NCBI RefSeq assembly: GCF_900142195.1
Contig: NZ_FRAB01000021.1
Location: 1-64,000, forward strand
Direction of reading: 5' to 3'
DNA: 64,000 nt
Source: Paraburkholderia terricola
GTDB lineage: Bacteria; Pseudomonadota; Gammaproteobacteria; Burkholderiales; Burkholderiaceae
Positions within the stretch are counted from its first letter, which is position 1. Each line of letters begins with the position of its first letter. Below the pieces are notes generated by a model. The model saw nothing but the letters and a program-made list of their open reading frames with translations. It was not told the DNA's origin and searched no databases. Positions 25,145-35,024 of this stretch are shown here, piece by piece. The position numbers and the translations under genes are program-made.

Positions 25145-26848
25145 TTACGACACTCCGGCCAGCAATCGATGAATCTGCGCCACCACAGCCGCGCCTTCGC
25201 CGACCGCCGACGCGACACGCTTGGTCGATCCCGAACGCACGTCACCGATTGCGAAAATCCCCCGGACGCTTGTCTGCAACGGCAGCGAGCGCGCACTCGC
25301 GCCGGGAATGTCGGTGCCCGTCAACACAAACCCCTTGTTGTCGAGCGACACCTCGCATGTCTTGAGCCAGCCGGTATTCGGCTCGGCGCCGACGAATACG
25401 AACAGATGATGTGCGGTCATGCTTCCTTCAATGCCGCCCGCGCCGCGGTAGTGCACGCGTTCAAGTCGCGCACCTCCCTCGAGCGCGGTCAGTTCGATAC
25501 GCGTGTGGAGGGTTACGTTCGGTAGCGATGCAACGCGTTCGATCAGGTAACGTGACATACCGCGCTCGAGATTCGCGCCTCGAATGAACATATGCACATG
25601 TTCGGCATGTGCTGCCAGAAACACCACCGCTTGCCCCGCCGAATTGCCGCCGCCCACCAGCAGAACCGGCTCCTTGCGGCACAGCCGGGCCTCGATTGGC
25701 GTTGCCCAGTAATAGACCCCGCAGCGCTCGAAGCGCGCGAGGTTCTGGACCTCTGGACGCCGATACTCCGCGCCGCTCGCGATAACGACGGCGCGCGCGG
25801 TAATGCGGCGGCCGTTGGCGAGTTCCACGACAGGTGGTTGTCTGTCGCAATACAACGCCTTGACCTCGCACGGAATGGCGATATGCGCGCCGAACTTCTG
25901 CGCCTGAACAAACGCGCGGCCCGCGAGAGCCTGGCCTGTGATGCCGGTAGGGAAACCCAGATAGTTTTCGATGCGCGCGCTCGTACCCGCCTGGCCGCCG
26001 GGTGCGCGGCAGTCGAGAACTGCAACCGACATTCCTTCCGACGCCGCGTAGACGGCCGCCGCAAGTCCCGCGGGCCCCGCGCCGATTATCACTACATCGT
26101 AGACGTGCGTCGGGTCGAATTCGGGAATCAGCCCGAGACAGGACGCCAGTTGCCCCTGATCGGGATTTCGCAGCACGGTGCCGTTTGGACAAACGACGAG
26201 CGGGAAGTCGTTGGGCTGCGGCGTCAGGCGTTCGAGTAGCGCGATGGCTTCGGCATCCTGTTCGGCATCGAGCGTCATATTGGGAAAAGCGTTGCGGCGC
26301 AGGAAATCCTGCAACGCGACGAGTTGCCCGTCACTGGAGGAGCCCACCAGAACGACGCCCTGTCCGCGCTCGATCACGAGGACTCGCCTGAGAATCAGCG
26401 CACGCATGATCTTTTCGCCAAGATCTGCTTCGCTGATCATCACGGCGCTGAGTTCATCGGGCCGCACCAACAGTACTTCGACATCTTCGATGACATGCGC
26501 ATCCACTACCGCGGGCTTGCTCGACAGTTGAGTGACGTCGGAGGTGAATTCGCCGCGCTGCGCATACGTATGAATGACCCGTTCATGGCCGAGGCCGTCG
26601 CGACCGACTATCCGCACTTTGCCCGAGAGAAGGACGAAGACGCCGGGGCAGAGACTTCCCGCGCGATAGAGCGATTCACCTTTGGCGTAGTGACACAGGC
26701 TGCCGAAGCGACGCACCCTGTCGACTTCCGCCGCCGTGAGAACCGGAAACATCTGCTGGTATCGGGGATGATCACGTACGCTCACGTCTTCGGTTACGTC
26801 GTGGTGATCGGCGGGCGATCCGTCTCGCGGCGTTGACTCGTTGCTCAT
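25145..26848 (-). CDS. cNMP-binding-domain / thioredoxin-reductase-like flavoprotein
   Basis: The 567-residue fusion has a cyclic-nucleotide-binding (CRP-like) domain at about 30-150 (GESLYRAGSLCPGVFVLLSG), a short thioredoxin-like linker domain (about 165-240), and an FAD/NAD(P)H reductase of the TrxB fold (about 250-567). FAD binding is seen in VVIIGAGPAGLAAAVYAAS and IFAIGDVRSGSTKRVASAVG, NAD(P)H binding in VLLVGGGNSAGQA. The CxxC redox pair of true thioredoxin reductases is absent: the corresponding segment reads YYWATPIEARLC. It therefore probably transfers electrons differently, with activity gated by nucleotide or small-ligand binding. Confidence 0.88.
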   Translation of the reverse strand: MSNESTPRDGSPADHHDVTEDVSVRDHPRYQQMFPVLTAAEVDRVRRFGSLCHYAKGESLYRAGSLCPGVFVLLSGKVRIVGRDGLGHERVIHTYAQRGEFTSDVTQLSSKPAVVDAHVIEDVEVLLVRPDELSAVMISEADLGEKIMRALILRRVLVIERGQGVVLVGSSSDGQLVALQDFLRRNAFPNMTLDAEQDAEAIALLERLTPQPNDFPLVVCPNGTVLRNPDQGQLASCLGLIPEFDPTHVYDVVIIGAGPAGLAAAVYAASEGMSVAVLDCRAPGGQAGTSARIENYLGFPTGITGQALAGRAFVQAQKFGAHIAIPCEVKALYCDRQPPVVELANGRRITARAVVIASGAEYRRPEVQNLARFERCGVYYWATPIEARLCRKEPVLLVGGGNSAGQAVVFLAAHAEHVHMFIRGANLERGMSRYLIERVASLPNVTLHTRIELTALEGGARLERVHYRGAGGIEGSMTAHHLFVFVGAEPNTGWLKTCEVSLDNKGFVLTGTDIPGASARSLPLQTSVRGIFAIGDVRSGSTKRVASAVGEGAAVVAQIHRLLAGVS

Positions 26849-26977
26849 CGCGGTTCTCCTGCGCGGCTACCCGGCGCAGCCAGCGATTCATAGCGTGAGC
26901 GAACCGCGCCGCTCTTCTTTCGTGGCTGCGAAGTCGGCTCGCGCGGCCGCGATAGCCCGGTAAATAATTGCCGGCAT

Positions 26978-27652
26978 TCAGGCGAGAAGTCCCAACAGAT
27001 GTTTGGCGCCGGCCGTTGAAGAAGCAGGGTTCTGACCTGTAACGAGAAGGCCGTCGGTGATCGCGAAGCTTTGCCAATCGGCCGCTTTCTCGAACTTGCC
27101 GCCCAATCGCTTCAGTTCGTCTTCTACGAGAAATGGAACCACTTCGGTCAGTTGGACAGCTTCTTCTTCTGTGTTCGTAAAGCCCGTGACGCGCCGGCCT
27201 TTCACGATCGGTTCACCGTCGATCACGACGTGGCGGAAAACGCATGGAGCGTGGCAGACGGCGGCCACGGGTTTGTCGGAACGATAGAAGGCTTCGATCA
27301 AGGCAATCGAGTCTTTGTCCTCGGCCAGATCCCACAGGGGGCCGTGACCGCCTGGGTAAAAGACCGCGTCATAGTCGCTAGCCGCCATGTCCGAGAGTTT
27401 GACTGTGTTGGCGAGGACTTTTTGAGCGAGGGGATCCGCCTTGAATCGCCTCGTCATGTTCGTCTCGCCTTCGGGGGTGTCGCTCTTGGGGTCGAGCGGG
27501 GGTTGTCCGCCCTTGGGAGAGGCGACCGTAACAGCGGCTCCCGCATCGAGAAACGTGTAATAGGGAGCGGCGAACTCCTCCAGCCAGAAGCCTGTTTTCT
27601 TGCCAGTGTTTCCCAACTGATCATGCGAGGTCATCACCATCAGGATTTTCAT
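26978..27652 (-). CDS. DJ-1/PfpI-family protein (Hsp31-like)
   Basis: The 224-residue protein of the type-1 glutamine-amidotransferase-like DJ-1/PfpI superfamily has the nucleophilic Cys in PVAAVCHAPCVFRHV and the preceding YDAVFYPGGHGPLWDL, which match the Hsp31/HchA-like subgroup with the Cys-His pair. Members act as glyoxalase III or protein deglycases and stress chaperones. AGGAG precedes the ATG at 27652. It sits upstream of the cNMP-binding flavoprotein gene on the same strand with a 129-base gap and may belong to the same stress response. Confidence 0.9.
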   Translation of the reverse strand: MKILMVMTSHDQLGNTGKKTGFWLEEFAAPYYTFLDAGAAVTVASPKGGQPPLDPKSDTPEGETNMTRRFKADPLAQKVLANTVKLSDMAASDYDAVFYPGGHGPLWDLAEDKDSIALIEAFYRSDKPVAAVCHAPCVFRHVVIDGEPIVKGRRVTGFTNTEEEAVQLTEVVPFLVEDELKRLGGKFEKAADWQSFAITDGLLVTGQNPASSTAGAKHLLGLLA

Positions 27653-27794
27653 TGTCTGCTCCTCGAAAGTCGCCGAATTTTCGGCAAAGGCAAAGTTTGG
27701 GTAATCGGCCAACCTCTGCCAGGATTTTCAGCATAGGTCGATCTGGAGGCGAGGGACGAGGTTTTTGGGTGAGCCGCTGCGGATCTTCCTTGTG

Positions 27795-28088
27795 TTATTC
27801 CACGCCTTCGACGATTCTGAAATCTCGCTCCGCAGCGGTGCCGAGAATCTTCAAGGCGGCCTGATAGTCAACGCTCTCGAAGGCGGAAACGGCTTGTTGG
27901 AGACTGTCGAATTCCGTTAGCACGGTGCGTTCAATCAGGCCCGCTTCATGCGCGAACGCCGCCGCGCCGCGAGCCAGAATGCGTCCACCGCCATTGGCGA
28001 TTGCCGGCGCGGCCAATTTCGAGTACTCGGCAACGCGCTGCGGGTCCGTCACCTTGCGATACGACACCATCCAATAAGCTTTGGCCAT
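27795..28088 (-). CDS. DUF1330-family protein
   Basis: The 97-residue ferredoxin-like (dimeric alpha+beta barrel) protein begins MAKAYWMVSYRKVTDPQRVA and has the family pattern GGGRILARG and ERTVLTEFDSLQQAVSAFES. DUF1330 proteins are small dimeric enzymes or chaperones of unknown function, often beside oxidoreductases. The ATG at 28088 was chosen because the family starts right there. It is the first of three genes (with the DJ-1 and flavoprotein genes) in a row on the minus strand. Confidence 0.88.
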   Translation of the reverse strand: MAKAYWMVSYRKVTDPQRVAEYSKLAAPAIANGGGRILARGAAAFAHEAGLIERTVLTEFDSLQQAVSAFESVDYQAALKILGTAAERDFRIVEGVE

Positions 28089-28253
28089 CAGTGTTCTCGT
28101 GGGAAGAAATCGAAGCGCCCATATCGCACCCATATCGCAACTCGTCGAACAGGCGACGCTCATTGCCCGAATGCAGCACGGCAAGAAATAGTGGACGCTG
28201 CCCCCCGCGGCGGGTACGCGGGGGCGCATCGTCGCCATGCATACAACGTGCCG

Positions 28254-28511
28254 TCAATTTCCTTTGTAGATATCGCAGGACAACCCGACGATGCACAGGC
28301 TGCCATTCCTGCCGCGCCCGCTGTCGTGCGTCCCGTACATGGATGCGCCGCCTACCGACTGGTCAACCGTTTGCGGCGCAGTGTTCAAGATGGGCTGCTG
28401 TGCAGAAGACGGGGTTGGCGGGGCGACGGCCTGAGTCGGCTGGGAATGCGCAATGCCGGTCATGCTACAGAGCAGCACGGCGCCGCTCGCTACAAGATGT
28501 TTGGCTTTCAT
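28254..28511 (-). CDS. Small exported protein, unknown
   Basis: The 85-residue protein has a clear signal peptide (MKAKHLVASGAVLLCSMTGI, cleavage near AHS). The mature part of about 60 residues is Pro/Gln/Ser-rich and ends with GSLCIVGLSCDIYKGN, whose two Cys could form a disulfide. I do not recognise a family. It is a single-gene unit between the DUF1330 gene and the efflux operon, and the AT-richer flanks fit its own promoter. Confidence 0.6.
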   Translation of the reverse strand: MKAKHLVASGAVLLCSMTGIAHSQPTQAVAPPTPSSAQQPILNTAPQTVDQSVGGASMYGTHDSGRGRNGSLCIVGLSCDIYKGN

Positions 28512-28674
28512 GGAAATACCTTTATTTCGTGAACAGGTTCTGAACGGGCTTGGCAGAGAACGCGGGTTACGCGTTGTCTAACAGGAAATTATTTATAGGC
28601 TTGCCTCGAGCGGAATACCAGAGATATGTGAACGTCCAGGAGGCAACAGAGCGTGCCGATAGTTGAGTACTCGT

Positions 28675-30204
28675 TTACGGCGATCTGGCATACGTCGACT
28701 CCCATCCGCCGCCGAGTGCCTTGCATAGCGCGATGAGGTTAGCCGCGGCGTGAGCCTTGCTTTGCTCAAGATTGCTCTGTGCGTCGAGCAACTGTTTCTG
28801 CACGTTGAGCACGTCGAGAAAATCGACCGCGCCCGCCTTGTATCGCTGCCGCGCAATCGAGAGCGCGCGCTGGTTCAAGCCAACGACCGCTTTCAGCCGA
28901 TCGCGCCGCCGCTGTTCAGCGTCATAGACGACGAGCGCATCGTCCACCTCTCGCCATGCCTGAAGTACGGTCCGCCTGTAGACGATCGCAGCTTCCTGCT
29001 GTTGCGCCTCGCGCAAATGGAGTGTTCCCTTGAGGCGTCCCCCTTCGAAGATCGGCAGCGTGATCGACGGTCCCACGACGAACTGACCGGACGCCCAACT
29101 GGCGAGATTCGAGAGCTGAAGGCTTTGGAATCCCGCGCTGCCATTCAGCGATATGCGTGGATAGAAGTCGGCCTTCGCCATTCCGATCGCCGCCGTGGCC
29201 GCGTGTAATTGCGCCTCTGCTCTCCTGATGTCGGGTCTGCGCTGCACCAGTTCCGAGCGGATACCGATGGGCACCTGTTCAGGGAGTGCGGGAACATCAT
29301 GCGGTTCGCCGAGCGTCTCGCGTAGCGCGCCCGGCTCCTCGGCCAGCAACACGCCGATTGCGTTGATCGTGGTCTCGGAACGCGATTCGAGCGTCGGAAT
29401 GAGGCTTTCGATCAACTCTGCCTGCGCGGAAGCGTTGGCCACGTCCAGGTCGGTAGTGACGCCTTCGCGTACCCGCGTTTGCGTGAGCCTGGTGGCGTCG
29501 CGGGCGATGACGAGGTTCTGTCTCGCGATCTGAAGCAGCGCCTGCGCGTCGCGCAACTGAACGTAGTCTCGCGCGAGTTCCGCGCGCGCAGACAATAGAA
29601 TCGCGTTGCGATCCTCGTATGAGGCATCCGTCAGCGCTGTCGCGGCCTCGACACCGCGTCGCGCCCGGCCCCAGATGTCGAGCTCCCACGATGCATCGAC
29701 GCCGGCCTGGTAAAGGTCGTAGGCCGGCGAGCCCGAGGGTCCCGGCAATGCCGCGACGCCGGCCGGCGCGCTGCCCGATGCCGATTGCGGCTGACTTCCC
29801 GCTGGGCTAACGCCAAGCAATGACAGGATGCCGTTCGGACTTCCGCGCTCGCGGTTATACGAGGCGGCACTGCTCAACCGCGGGTATTCTTCGGCGCCGG
29901 CAATGCGTTGCCCGGCCCGGCTTTGCCGCAGGCGCGCCGAGGCCGCCGCCACGTCGAGGTTGGCATCGGAGAGCTGTTTTTCCAGCGAGTCCAGGATGGG
30001 ATCGTTGAACAGCATCCACCACTGCGCGCTGAATTCGGACTCGATTGCTTTACTGGATGCCTGCGCGGACTGGGTGCGGTCAAACACGGCAGGCGTGGTT
30101 GTTTGCGGACGTTCGAAGTCAGGGCCAACGGCACAGCCCACGAGCGCGAAGCACAGCAACGCCGCCAGCGCCGGCGTGCGGATCGAAAATTCACTGGCGG
30201 TCAT
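28675..30204 (-). CDS. Outer-membrane efflux lipoprotein (NodT/OprM type)
   Basis: The 509-residue TolC-family outer-membrane factor begins with a lipoprotein signal (LCFALVGCAVGPDFERP, lipid-anchored Cys). Two repeated OEP regions follow (coiled coils at about 55-240 and 270-470), including WWMLFNDPILDSLEKQLSD and GVTTDLDVANASAQAELIES. It forms the exit duct of a tripartite pump. Its ATG overlaps the stop of the adaptor gene by four bases, and it is the last gene of the three-gene efflux operon. Confidence 0.93.
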   Translation of the reverse strand: MTASEFSIRTPALAALLCFALVGCAVGPDFERPQTTTPAVFDRTQSAQASSKAIESEFSAQWWMLFNDPILDSLEKQLSDANLDVAAASARLRQSRAGQRIAGAEEYPRLSSAASYNRERGSPNGILSLLGVSPAGSQPQSASGSAPAGVAALPGPSGSPAYDLYQAGVDASWELDIWGRARRGVEAATALTDASYEDRNAILLSARAELARDYVQLRDAQALLQIARQNLVIARDATRLTQTRVREGVTTDLDVANASAQAELIESLIPTLESRSETTINAIGVLLAEEPGALRETLGEPHDVPALPEQVPIGIRSELVQRRPDIRRAEAQLHAATAAIGMAKADFYPRISLNGSAGFQSLQLSNLASWASGQFVVGPSITLPIFEGGRLKGTLHLREAQQQEAAIVYRRTVLQAWREVDDALVVYDAEQRRRDRLKAVVGLNQRALSIARQRYKAGAVDFLDVLNVQKQLLDAQSNLEQSKAHAAANLIALCKALGGGWESTYARSP

Positions 30205-31277
30205 TGCTTGTCTGCCTCCGCACCCGGCGCATCCGCGCGCCTGCTGACGGCGACATCCGCTTCGACCGACAGCCCCACGCTCAATGCCGACGCGGCCTGC
30301 TGTCCGCGGTCGATCGTGATCTTGACCGGCACGCGCTGGACGACCTTGGTGAAATTGCCCGTCGCGTTGTCGGGCGCGATCGGCGCGAAGCTCACGCCCG
30401 TGGCGGGAGCGAGGCTATCGACATGCCCTCGAATCACGACGTCCGGGAACGTATCCACCTTGATACGCACGGCATTGCCGGGTCGCATATGGGTCAGCTG
30501 GTTTTCCTGAAAGTTGGCGACGATATAGGCGTCCGACAGCGGAACGATCGCGAGCAATGGCGCGCCCGTTGTGACGAATGCGCCGACTCGCGCCGACCGT
30601 CGTCCAACCTTGCCGTCGACGGGCGCGTGAATCTGCGTATAGGAAAAGTTGAGTTTCGCCTGTTCGAGAGCCGCTTCGGCGTGAGCCAATGCGCCGGCCG
30701 CCTTATCGCGCTGGCTGCGCAGAACGTCGAGGTTCTGCTCGGTGGCGACGAGCGCGGCGCGGTTGCGCGCCTGCTGCGCGAGTTCCTCGGCCAGTGTGCT
30801 CGAGGCATGCTGCTGCTCCTGCGTCGTTCCCGCGCCGGCGTCCGAGAGATTCCGGTAACGCGCGGCGTTTGCCCGCGCGAACTCGAGTGTCGCATCGTCT
30901 GCGCGGAGCGTGGCGCGTGCCTGGTCGACAAGCGCGGGATGCCGCGCGATCTCGGCGTCATAGTTCGCAACCGCTGCCTTTGCCGCGGCCACGTCAGCTT
31001 GCGCACTCATCAGAGCCGCGCGGAAATCGCGGTCGTCGATACGCGCCAGTAGCTGCCCGGCTTTCACCTGCTGGTTGTCCTCTACGAGCACCTCTGAAAG
31101 TTGGCCGGCGACGCGCGGCGCGACGAGTGTGAAGTCGGCGGTCACGTAGGCATCGTTGGTGGTCTCGCTATTCGAGTCGGCGAACAGCCTTATGCAAGCC
31201 CAGATTGCAACACCGAGTATGACCACATACGCGGGGAGATAAATTGCCTTAGGCGGAAATCGGGTGATGGATGACAT
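30201..31277 (-). CDS. EmrA/HlyD-type membrane fusion protein
   Basis: The 358-residue periplasmic adaptor has one N-terminal transmembrane helix (about 13-32) followed by a lipoyl half-motif (APRVAGQLSEVLVEDNQQVK), a long coiled-coil hairpin (about 85-200) and the beta-barrel part (PVDGKVGRRSARVGAFV). This is the EmrA layout for MFS-driven pumps. It links the inner-membrane transporter encoded upstream (13 bases before its start) to the outer-membrane duct encoded next. Substrates are likely hydrophobic compounds or aromatic acids, but this is not shown by sequence. Confidence 0.93.
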   Translation of the reverse strand: MSSITRFPPKAIYLPAYVVILGVAIWACIRLFADSNSETTNDAYVTADFTLVAPRVAGQLSEVLVEDNQQVKAGQLLARIDDRDFRAALMSAQADVAAAKAAVANYDAEIARHPALVDQARATLRADDATLEFARANAARYRNLSDAGAGTTQEQQHASSTLAEELAQQARNRAALVATEQNLDVLRSQRDKAAGALAHAEAALEQAKLNFSYTQIHAPVDGKVGRRSARVGAFVTTGAPLLAIVPLSDAYIVANFQENQLTHMRPGNAVRIKVDTFPDVVIRGHVDSLAPATGVSFAPIAPDNATGNFTKVVQRVPVKITIDRGQQAASALSVGLSVEADVAVSRRADAPGAEADKQ

Positions 31278-31289
31278 AGGTATCGTCGC

Positions 31290-32918
31290 TTAGCGGGAAG
31301 AGGGCGGCGTCGTGCTCCATGGCGGATAAACACGCACGGGTAACACCGGAATAACGAAAAGAAATGCGAGGGCGACACCTGCCATCAGGCGATAGAGATC
31401 CGCTGACGTCAGCACGACGGCTTGCTCGTGGATCCGATGCGCAAGTTCGCCGAGCCCGTGAGCCGCGTCGATGCCTTGTCCCGTGACCAGGGTGTTGTTG
31501 CCCAGCCGATCGACGAGCATGCTCGAATGAAAATGCTCGCGCGCGGTTCCCACACCCTCGATGAGACCGGTTGCCGCGGCGCCGGTAAACGCTTTGAGCG
31601 TGTTGAACATGGCCGAAGCAAACGGGCCTTCCGTTGGGGGCAGGCCGGTCGTGACGCCCATCAGGATTCCCATGATCACCATGGGCTGTGCGGCAATTTC
31701 CAACGACTGAAGCCAATAGAAGTTCTCGCGAACCCACGCGGAGGTCATGAAACTCCCCAGGAAGCACGTGGTGGCTATCAGGCACAGTCCGATGGCCATG
31801 ACCCAGCGATGGTCGACCTGGCGGAGATTCAGCACGGCGGCGGTGACGGGAAGCGCAATCAGCAGGGGAATTGCAAGCAGCAACGACAGCGGCGCGGTTT
31901 GCAGCGGCCGGTAACCGTGGACTTGCGCGAGATATTGGCCGGGTATGACCGCAACGCCAACCAGCAGCACAACGGCGCCAACCAGTGTCAGAAGTCCGTG
32001 CGCGAGGTTCCTGCGGGCAAGCAGCTGGAGTTTGAAGAATGGCAGCGGATGAAACCACTCGTTGACGAGGAACGCCGCGAACAACAGCGCGCCGCCATAG
32101 AACATCGTGCTGGTGAACGTTGAATTCAGCCAGTCGAGACGATCGCCTTGCAGCAGACCAATGACGAGCATGGCTATCGCGGGGAATCCCAGTACGAATC
32201 CGCTCCAGTTAAATGAACGGAAACGTTCGAGCCTGAGGGGATCCGACGGCAGCCCCTGGTGGATGGCCACGCAGCTCACGATGCCGAGCGGCACGATCTG
32301 CCAGAAGGCCATTCGCCAGCTGACATACTCCGTCCATAACGCGGCGAGAGGCGTGCCGAGCGCCGGTCCGAAGGTCGCGGTGAGTGCGTATCCCGCGAGT
32401 CCGTATAACTTGATTTTCGGCGGGAGATAGCGCAGCGCCACGATAATCAGCATCGGGGGCAGACATCCGCTCGCCACGCCTTGCAGCGCACGCAATACAT
32501 AGAGCGTAGGCAGGTTCGGCGCGAAGGGACAAAGGAATCCGACGAACATCACGGCCAGCACGGCGCCGATCGTGAATCGCTTCAGCGTGAGCGTCACCCC
32601 GAACCAGGGAGCGAATATCATCGTGGCGACATTCGTCGCTTCGAAGAGAGCGGTCACCCATGTTCCATCGTCGCGTCCAATCGAGAACGCGCCGCGGATA
32701 TCGGCCAGCGCCACCGCGGTGACCTGTTCGTTCAATATCGCCAGTAACGACGCCAGCAGCATTCCAATCAAACCGATGGCGAGGCGAAGCGGCAGCTCGG
32801 CTTCCTTGGGCGCCTGCTGTACGGGAGGCGCCGCGGCTTCCGACGCATGAACCGGCGCCGACGATTGTGCGAGCTCGGGTTCTGCCGTTCCAGATGTCCT
32901 TGGGTTGGCGGTGTTCAT
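31290..32918 (-). CDS. EmrB-type MFS drug exporter (DHA2, 14 TM)
   Basis: The 542-residue transporter has 14 predicted membrane segments. It has a hydrophilic 40-residue N-terminal extension, then ASLLAILNEQVTAVALADIR (the DHA2 motif D1 region, here with Asn instead of Asp) and GYALTATFGPALGTPLAALW (motif C). It exports toxic hydrophobic compounds using the proton gradient. It is the first gene of the emr-type operon. No dedicated regulator is adjacent, so control is probably from elsewhere. Confidence 0.92.
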   Translation of the reverse strand: MNTANPRTSGTAEPELAQSSAPVHASEAAAPPVQQAPKEAELPLRLAIGLIGMLLASLLAILNEQVTAVALADIRGAFSIGRDDGTWVTALFEATNVATMIFAPWFGVTLTLKRFTIGAVLAVMFVGFLCPFAPNLPTLYVLRALQGVASGCLPPMLIIVALRYLPPKIKLYGLAGYALTATFGPALGTPLAALWTEYVSWRMAFWQIVPLGIVSCVAIHQGLPSDPLRLERFRSFNWSGFVLGFPAIAMLVIGLLQGDRLDWLNSTFTSTMFYGGALLFAAFLVNEWFHPLPFFKLQLLARRNLAHGLLTLVGAVVLLVGVAVIPGQYLAQVHGYRPLQTAPLSLLLAIPLLIALPVTAAVLNLRQVDHRWVMAIGLCLIATTCFLGSFMTSAWVRENFYWLQSLEIAAQPMVIMGILMGVTTGLPPTEGPFASAMFNTLKAFTGAAATGLIEGVGTAREHFHSSMLVDRLGNNTLVTGQGIDAAHGLGELAHRIHEQAVVLTSADLYRLMAGVALAFLFVIPVLPVRVYPPWSTTPPSSR

Positions 32919-33337
32919 ATGGGTCCGCTAGGCTGGTGCTGTTGGGGGCATTACATCGGGAGATTGCGCTCTCACGCCCGATGTTCGAAGGAACCCGGAT
33001 GCTCGGCGAACAAGACATTAGGTCTTTTCTCGCGGTAACTTCAATCAGTTCGGCGGGTGCGTCGCAGCCGCGCAATGGGTCGAATCATTCTAGGAGACGG
33101 CTTGGCTTTCTTGAAGTCAACAGAGCTTGCCTATCAGGCCATTCCGTTCGCAAATCGGGCCAATGCCGTCGCGGCTATGGCGATAACGCGGCAGGCTGGA
33201 AAGGGTGTTTTTCCATTCGGTCAACGCCTGGCCCGAGAGAATGCAATGAAGAGCGTCGACGTCGACGCGATGGTCAACGTCGTCATCATTCATCGACGGG
33301 AAGACGGGGCGGCGGTGATTTTCCTGCCGCGTGTGTT
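32919..33337. other. Intergenic, efflux operon promoter region
   Basis: No gene is supported in these 419 bases. They should contain the promoter of the emr-type operon and the 3' flank of the monooxygenase-like gene. I saw no clear palindromic operator. Confidence 0.5.
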
Positions 33338-34012
33338 TCAAGCCTTGCGCTGCACTTCTGCAAAGTACTGCGGCGCTTCGCGGCGATCGAACATTCCGTA
33401 TTCCCGGACCACGCGGATGTGCCGCAGGCGAACGCCCTCCGGCAATGTCGCGGTGCGCTCGAACGTTTGGGCAGCGGCGAGATCGCTCCACGTCGCGACC
33501 GCTATAACGTCGCCGGGCGTCATCAGTGCGTCGAACGCGTCCCATGCGACGAGGCCGGACGCCTCCATGTCGAGTCCAAGCGACTTCGCGACTGCGTGCG
33601 CACTCGCCTGCTTGACCCAGTCCGGCGCGCACCTTGTGTCGAGCAGAGTGACGGCCTTGCCGACGCCTGTCTCCGTCGCATCGAGGCGTTGCTCCATCAG
33701 TTCTTGCCCGGCGGGTACGTGCGTATCGGCGACGGTCTGCCCAATGCGCAAGCGGTAATCGGCAAACACACGATCACGCGCCGCCTGCTGCACCTTGTGG
33801 TGATTCGTCGTGACACGCCAGCGCACCAGCGACTTCTCATCGCGCCAGCTCGATAGCGAGAGGAGCCACCCCTGGCGCGTGAGGCTCGCGTAGCGTGTGT
33901 TGTCGACGAAGCCTTCGATCTGTTCGAGCTCCGGGCGCAGCATCTTCGCCATGCCGAGGTAGGCATCGAACTGGTCGTGGATCGGGTTGACTTCGAGCAT
34001 TGCAGAGAACAT
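33338..34012 (-). CDS. Antibiotic-biosynthesis-monooxygenase-like protein
   Basis: The 224-residue protein is built of two alpha+beta ferredoxin-like halves. The first half (about 1-100) has the ABM pattern FDAYLGMAKMLRPELEQIEG and LLSLSSWRDEKSLVRWR; the second (about 110-224) is more divergent but has ALMTPGDVIAVATWSDLAAA. ABM-like proteins are cofactor-free monooxygenases or heme-degrading or stress proteins; two-domain versions of this length are common in Burkholderia and uncharacterised. It stands alone on the minus strand. Confidence 0.75.
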   Translation of the reverse strand: MFSAMLEVNPIHDQFDAYLGMAKMLRPELEQIEGFVDNTRYASLTRQGWLLSLSSWRDEKSLVRWRVTTNHHKVQQAARDRVFADYRLRIGQTVADTHVPAGQELMEQRLDATETGVGKAVTLLDTRCAPDWVKQASAHAVAKSLGLDMEASGLVAWDAFDALMTPGDVIAVATWSDLAAAQTFERTATLPEGVRLRHIRVVREYGMFDRREAPQYFAEVQRKA

Positions 34013-34258
34013 GGATTCCTTCGTCTGGTTGAGGTTGCCGGTAACGCGGCAACGGCAGAGGATCGCGGCAAGCGTGATCGTCCGATCTGGATCAACCGGA
34101 TCGTTGCGATGTGGCCGTCGCGCGATGCGTCAGCTTATTGTGGAAGAAGGACCGAGGTTCTTGAAGTACGGGTAGGCAGCCTATTGGGCCATTCCGTACC
34201 GGAATTTTGCCAGGCTCATCGCGATTGGTATGTTGCAGGCAAGCGGGATCGGAGCGGG

Positions 34259-34840
34259 CTAGTCTTCGGTTGTCGAAACCACATCAGTCGACGCCACTGC
34301 AAGACGAAGTTCGCGGTATGCAATCACTAATGCATCGAGGCTGAATGTCCGGTTCAGTCCGCTGGGATTGGGCAAGACCCATGCGCGGGCGCCGCCGAAT
34401 GCGAGGGGTTGCGGACCCCACTCGATGCCGCGCACGCCGGACATTGCGGAGATGGCCATTTTCCCAAGGAACGCAACGCATTGCGGTGCGTACCGTTCAA
34501 TCTTCCGCTCAAAACCGGATGCGGCGGCACTGAACTCCCATGACGTTAGTTCGTCCGCTCGTGCGGTCGGACGCGAAACGACAGTTGTCAGCCCGCAGCC
34601 ATACCGCAGCAGAGTGCGGTCGTCTTCAGGACGGATCTGTTCAGGGGTAAAGCCGGCGAGATGAATGGCCCGCCAGAACCGGTTGCCTCTGCCCGAAAAG
34701 TGGCGGCCGCTCGATGCTGCCAGGGCGCCCGGATTTATTCCGCAAAATATGACTGATAGACCCGTTTCGGCGATGTCCGGAAGAGATTCGAGCGAATCCG
34801 AGCGGATCGTGGATGGGGCAGGTCTTTTTATGAGGTTCAT
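34259..34840 (-). CDS. mug: G/U mismatch-specific DNA glycosylase Mug
   Basis: The 193-residue uracil-DNA-glycosylase-fold enzyme excises uracil or thymine-type bases from G/U and related mismatches. The active-site block VIFCGINPGALAASSGRHFS (with Asn of GINPG) and the intercalation loop NPSGLNRTF are both intact. The ATG at 34840 puts the first conserved block about 30 residues from the start, as in other Mug proteins; the frame also opens at an ATG at 34888 and a TTG at 34900, so the start is uncertain. It stands alone. Confidence 0.9.
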   Translation of the reverse strand: MNLIKRPAPSTIRSDSLESLPDIAETGLSVIFCGINPGALAASSGRHFSGRGNRFWRAIHLAGFTPEQIRPEDDRTLLRYGCGLTTVVSRPTARADELTSWEFSAAASGFERKIERYAPQCVAFLGKMAISAMSGVRGIEWGPQPLAFGGARAWVLPNPSGLNRTFSLDALVIAYRELRLAVASTDVVSTTED

Positions 34841-35024
34841 TCGAGCCGCTGCGTGCGATTGACGAGCCACCACTTTGGGCTGCCCCATGAACAGGGACAA
34901 GCGGAAAGAGCGCCGATTTCAGGTCAGATGTAGCGTGATTCCGGCCACCACTAAGAGACGCCATCCGTTTTCGATGCGAGGGCGGCGAGGGATGGCGAAC
35001 CGTGCCGGTTCTGACGAGGCACGA

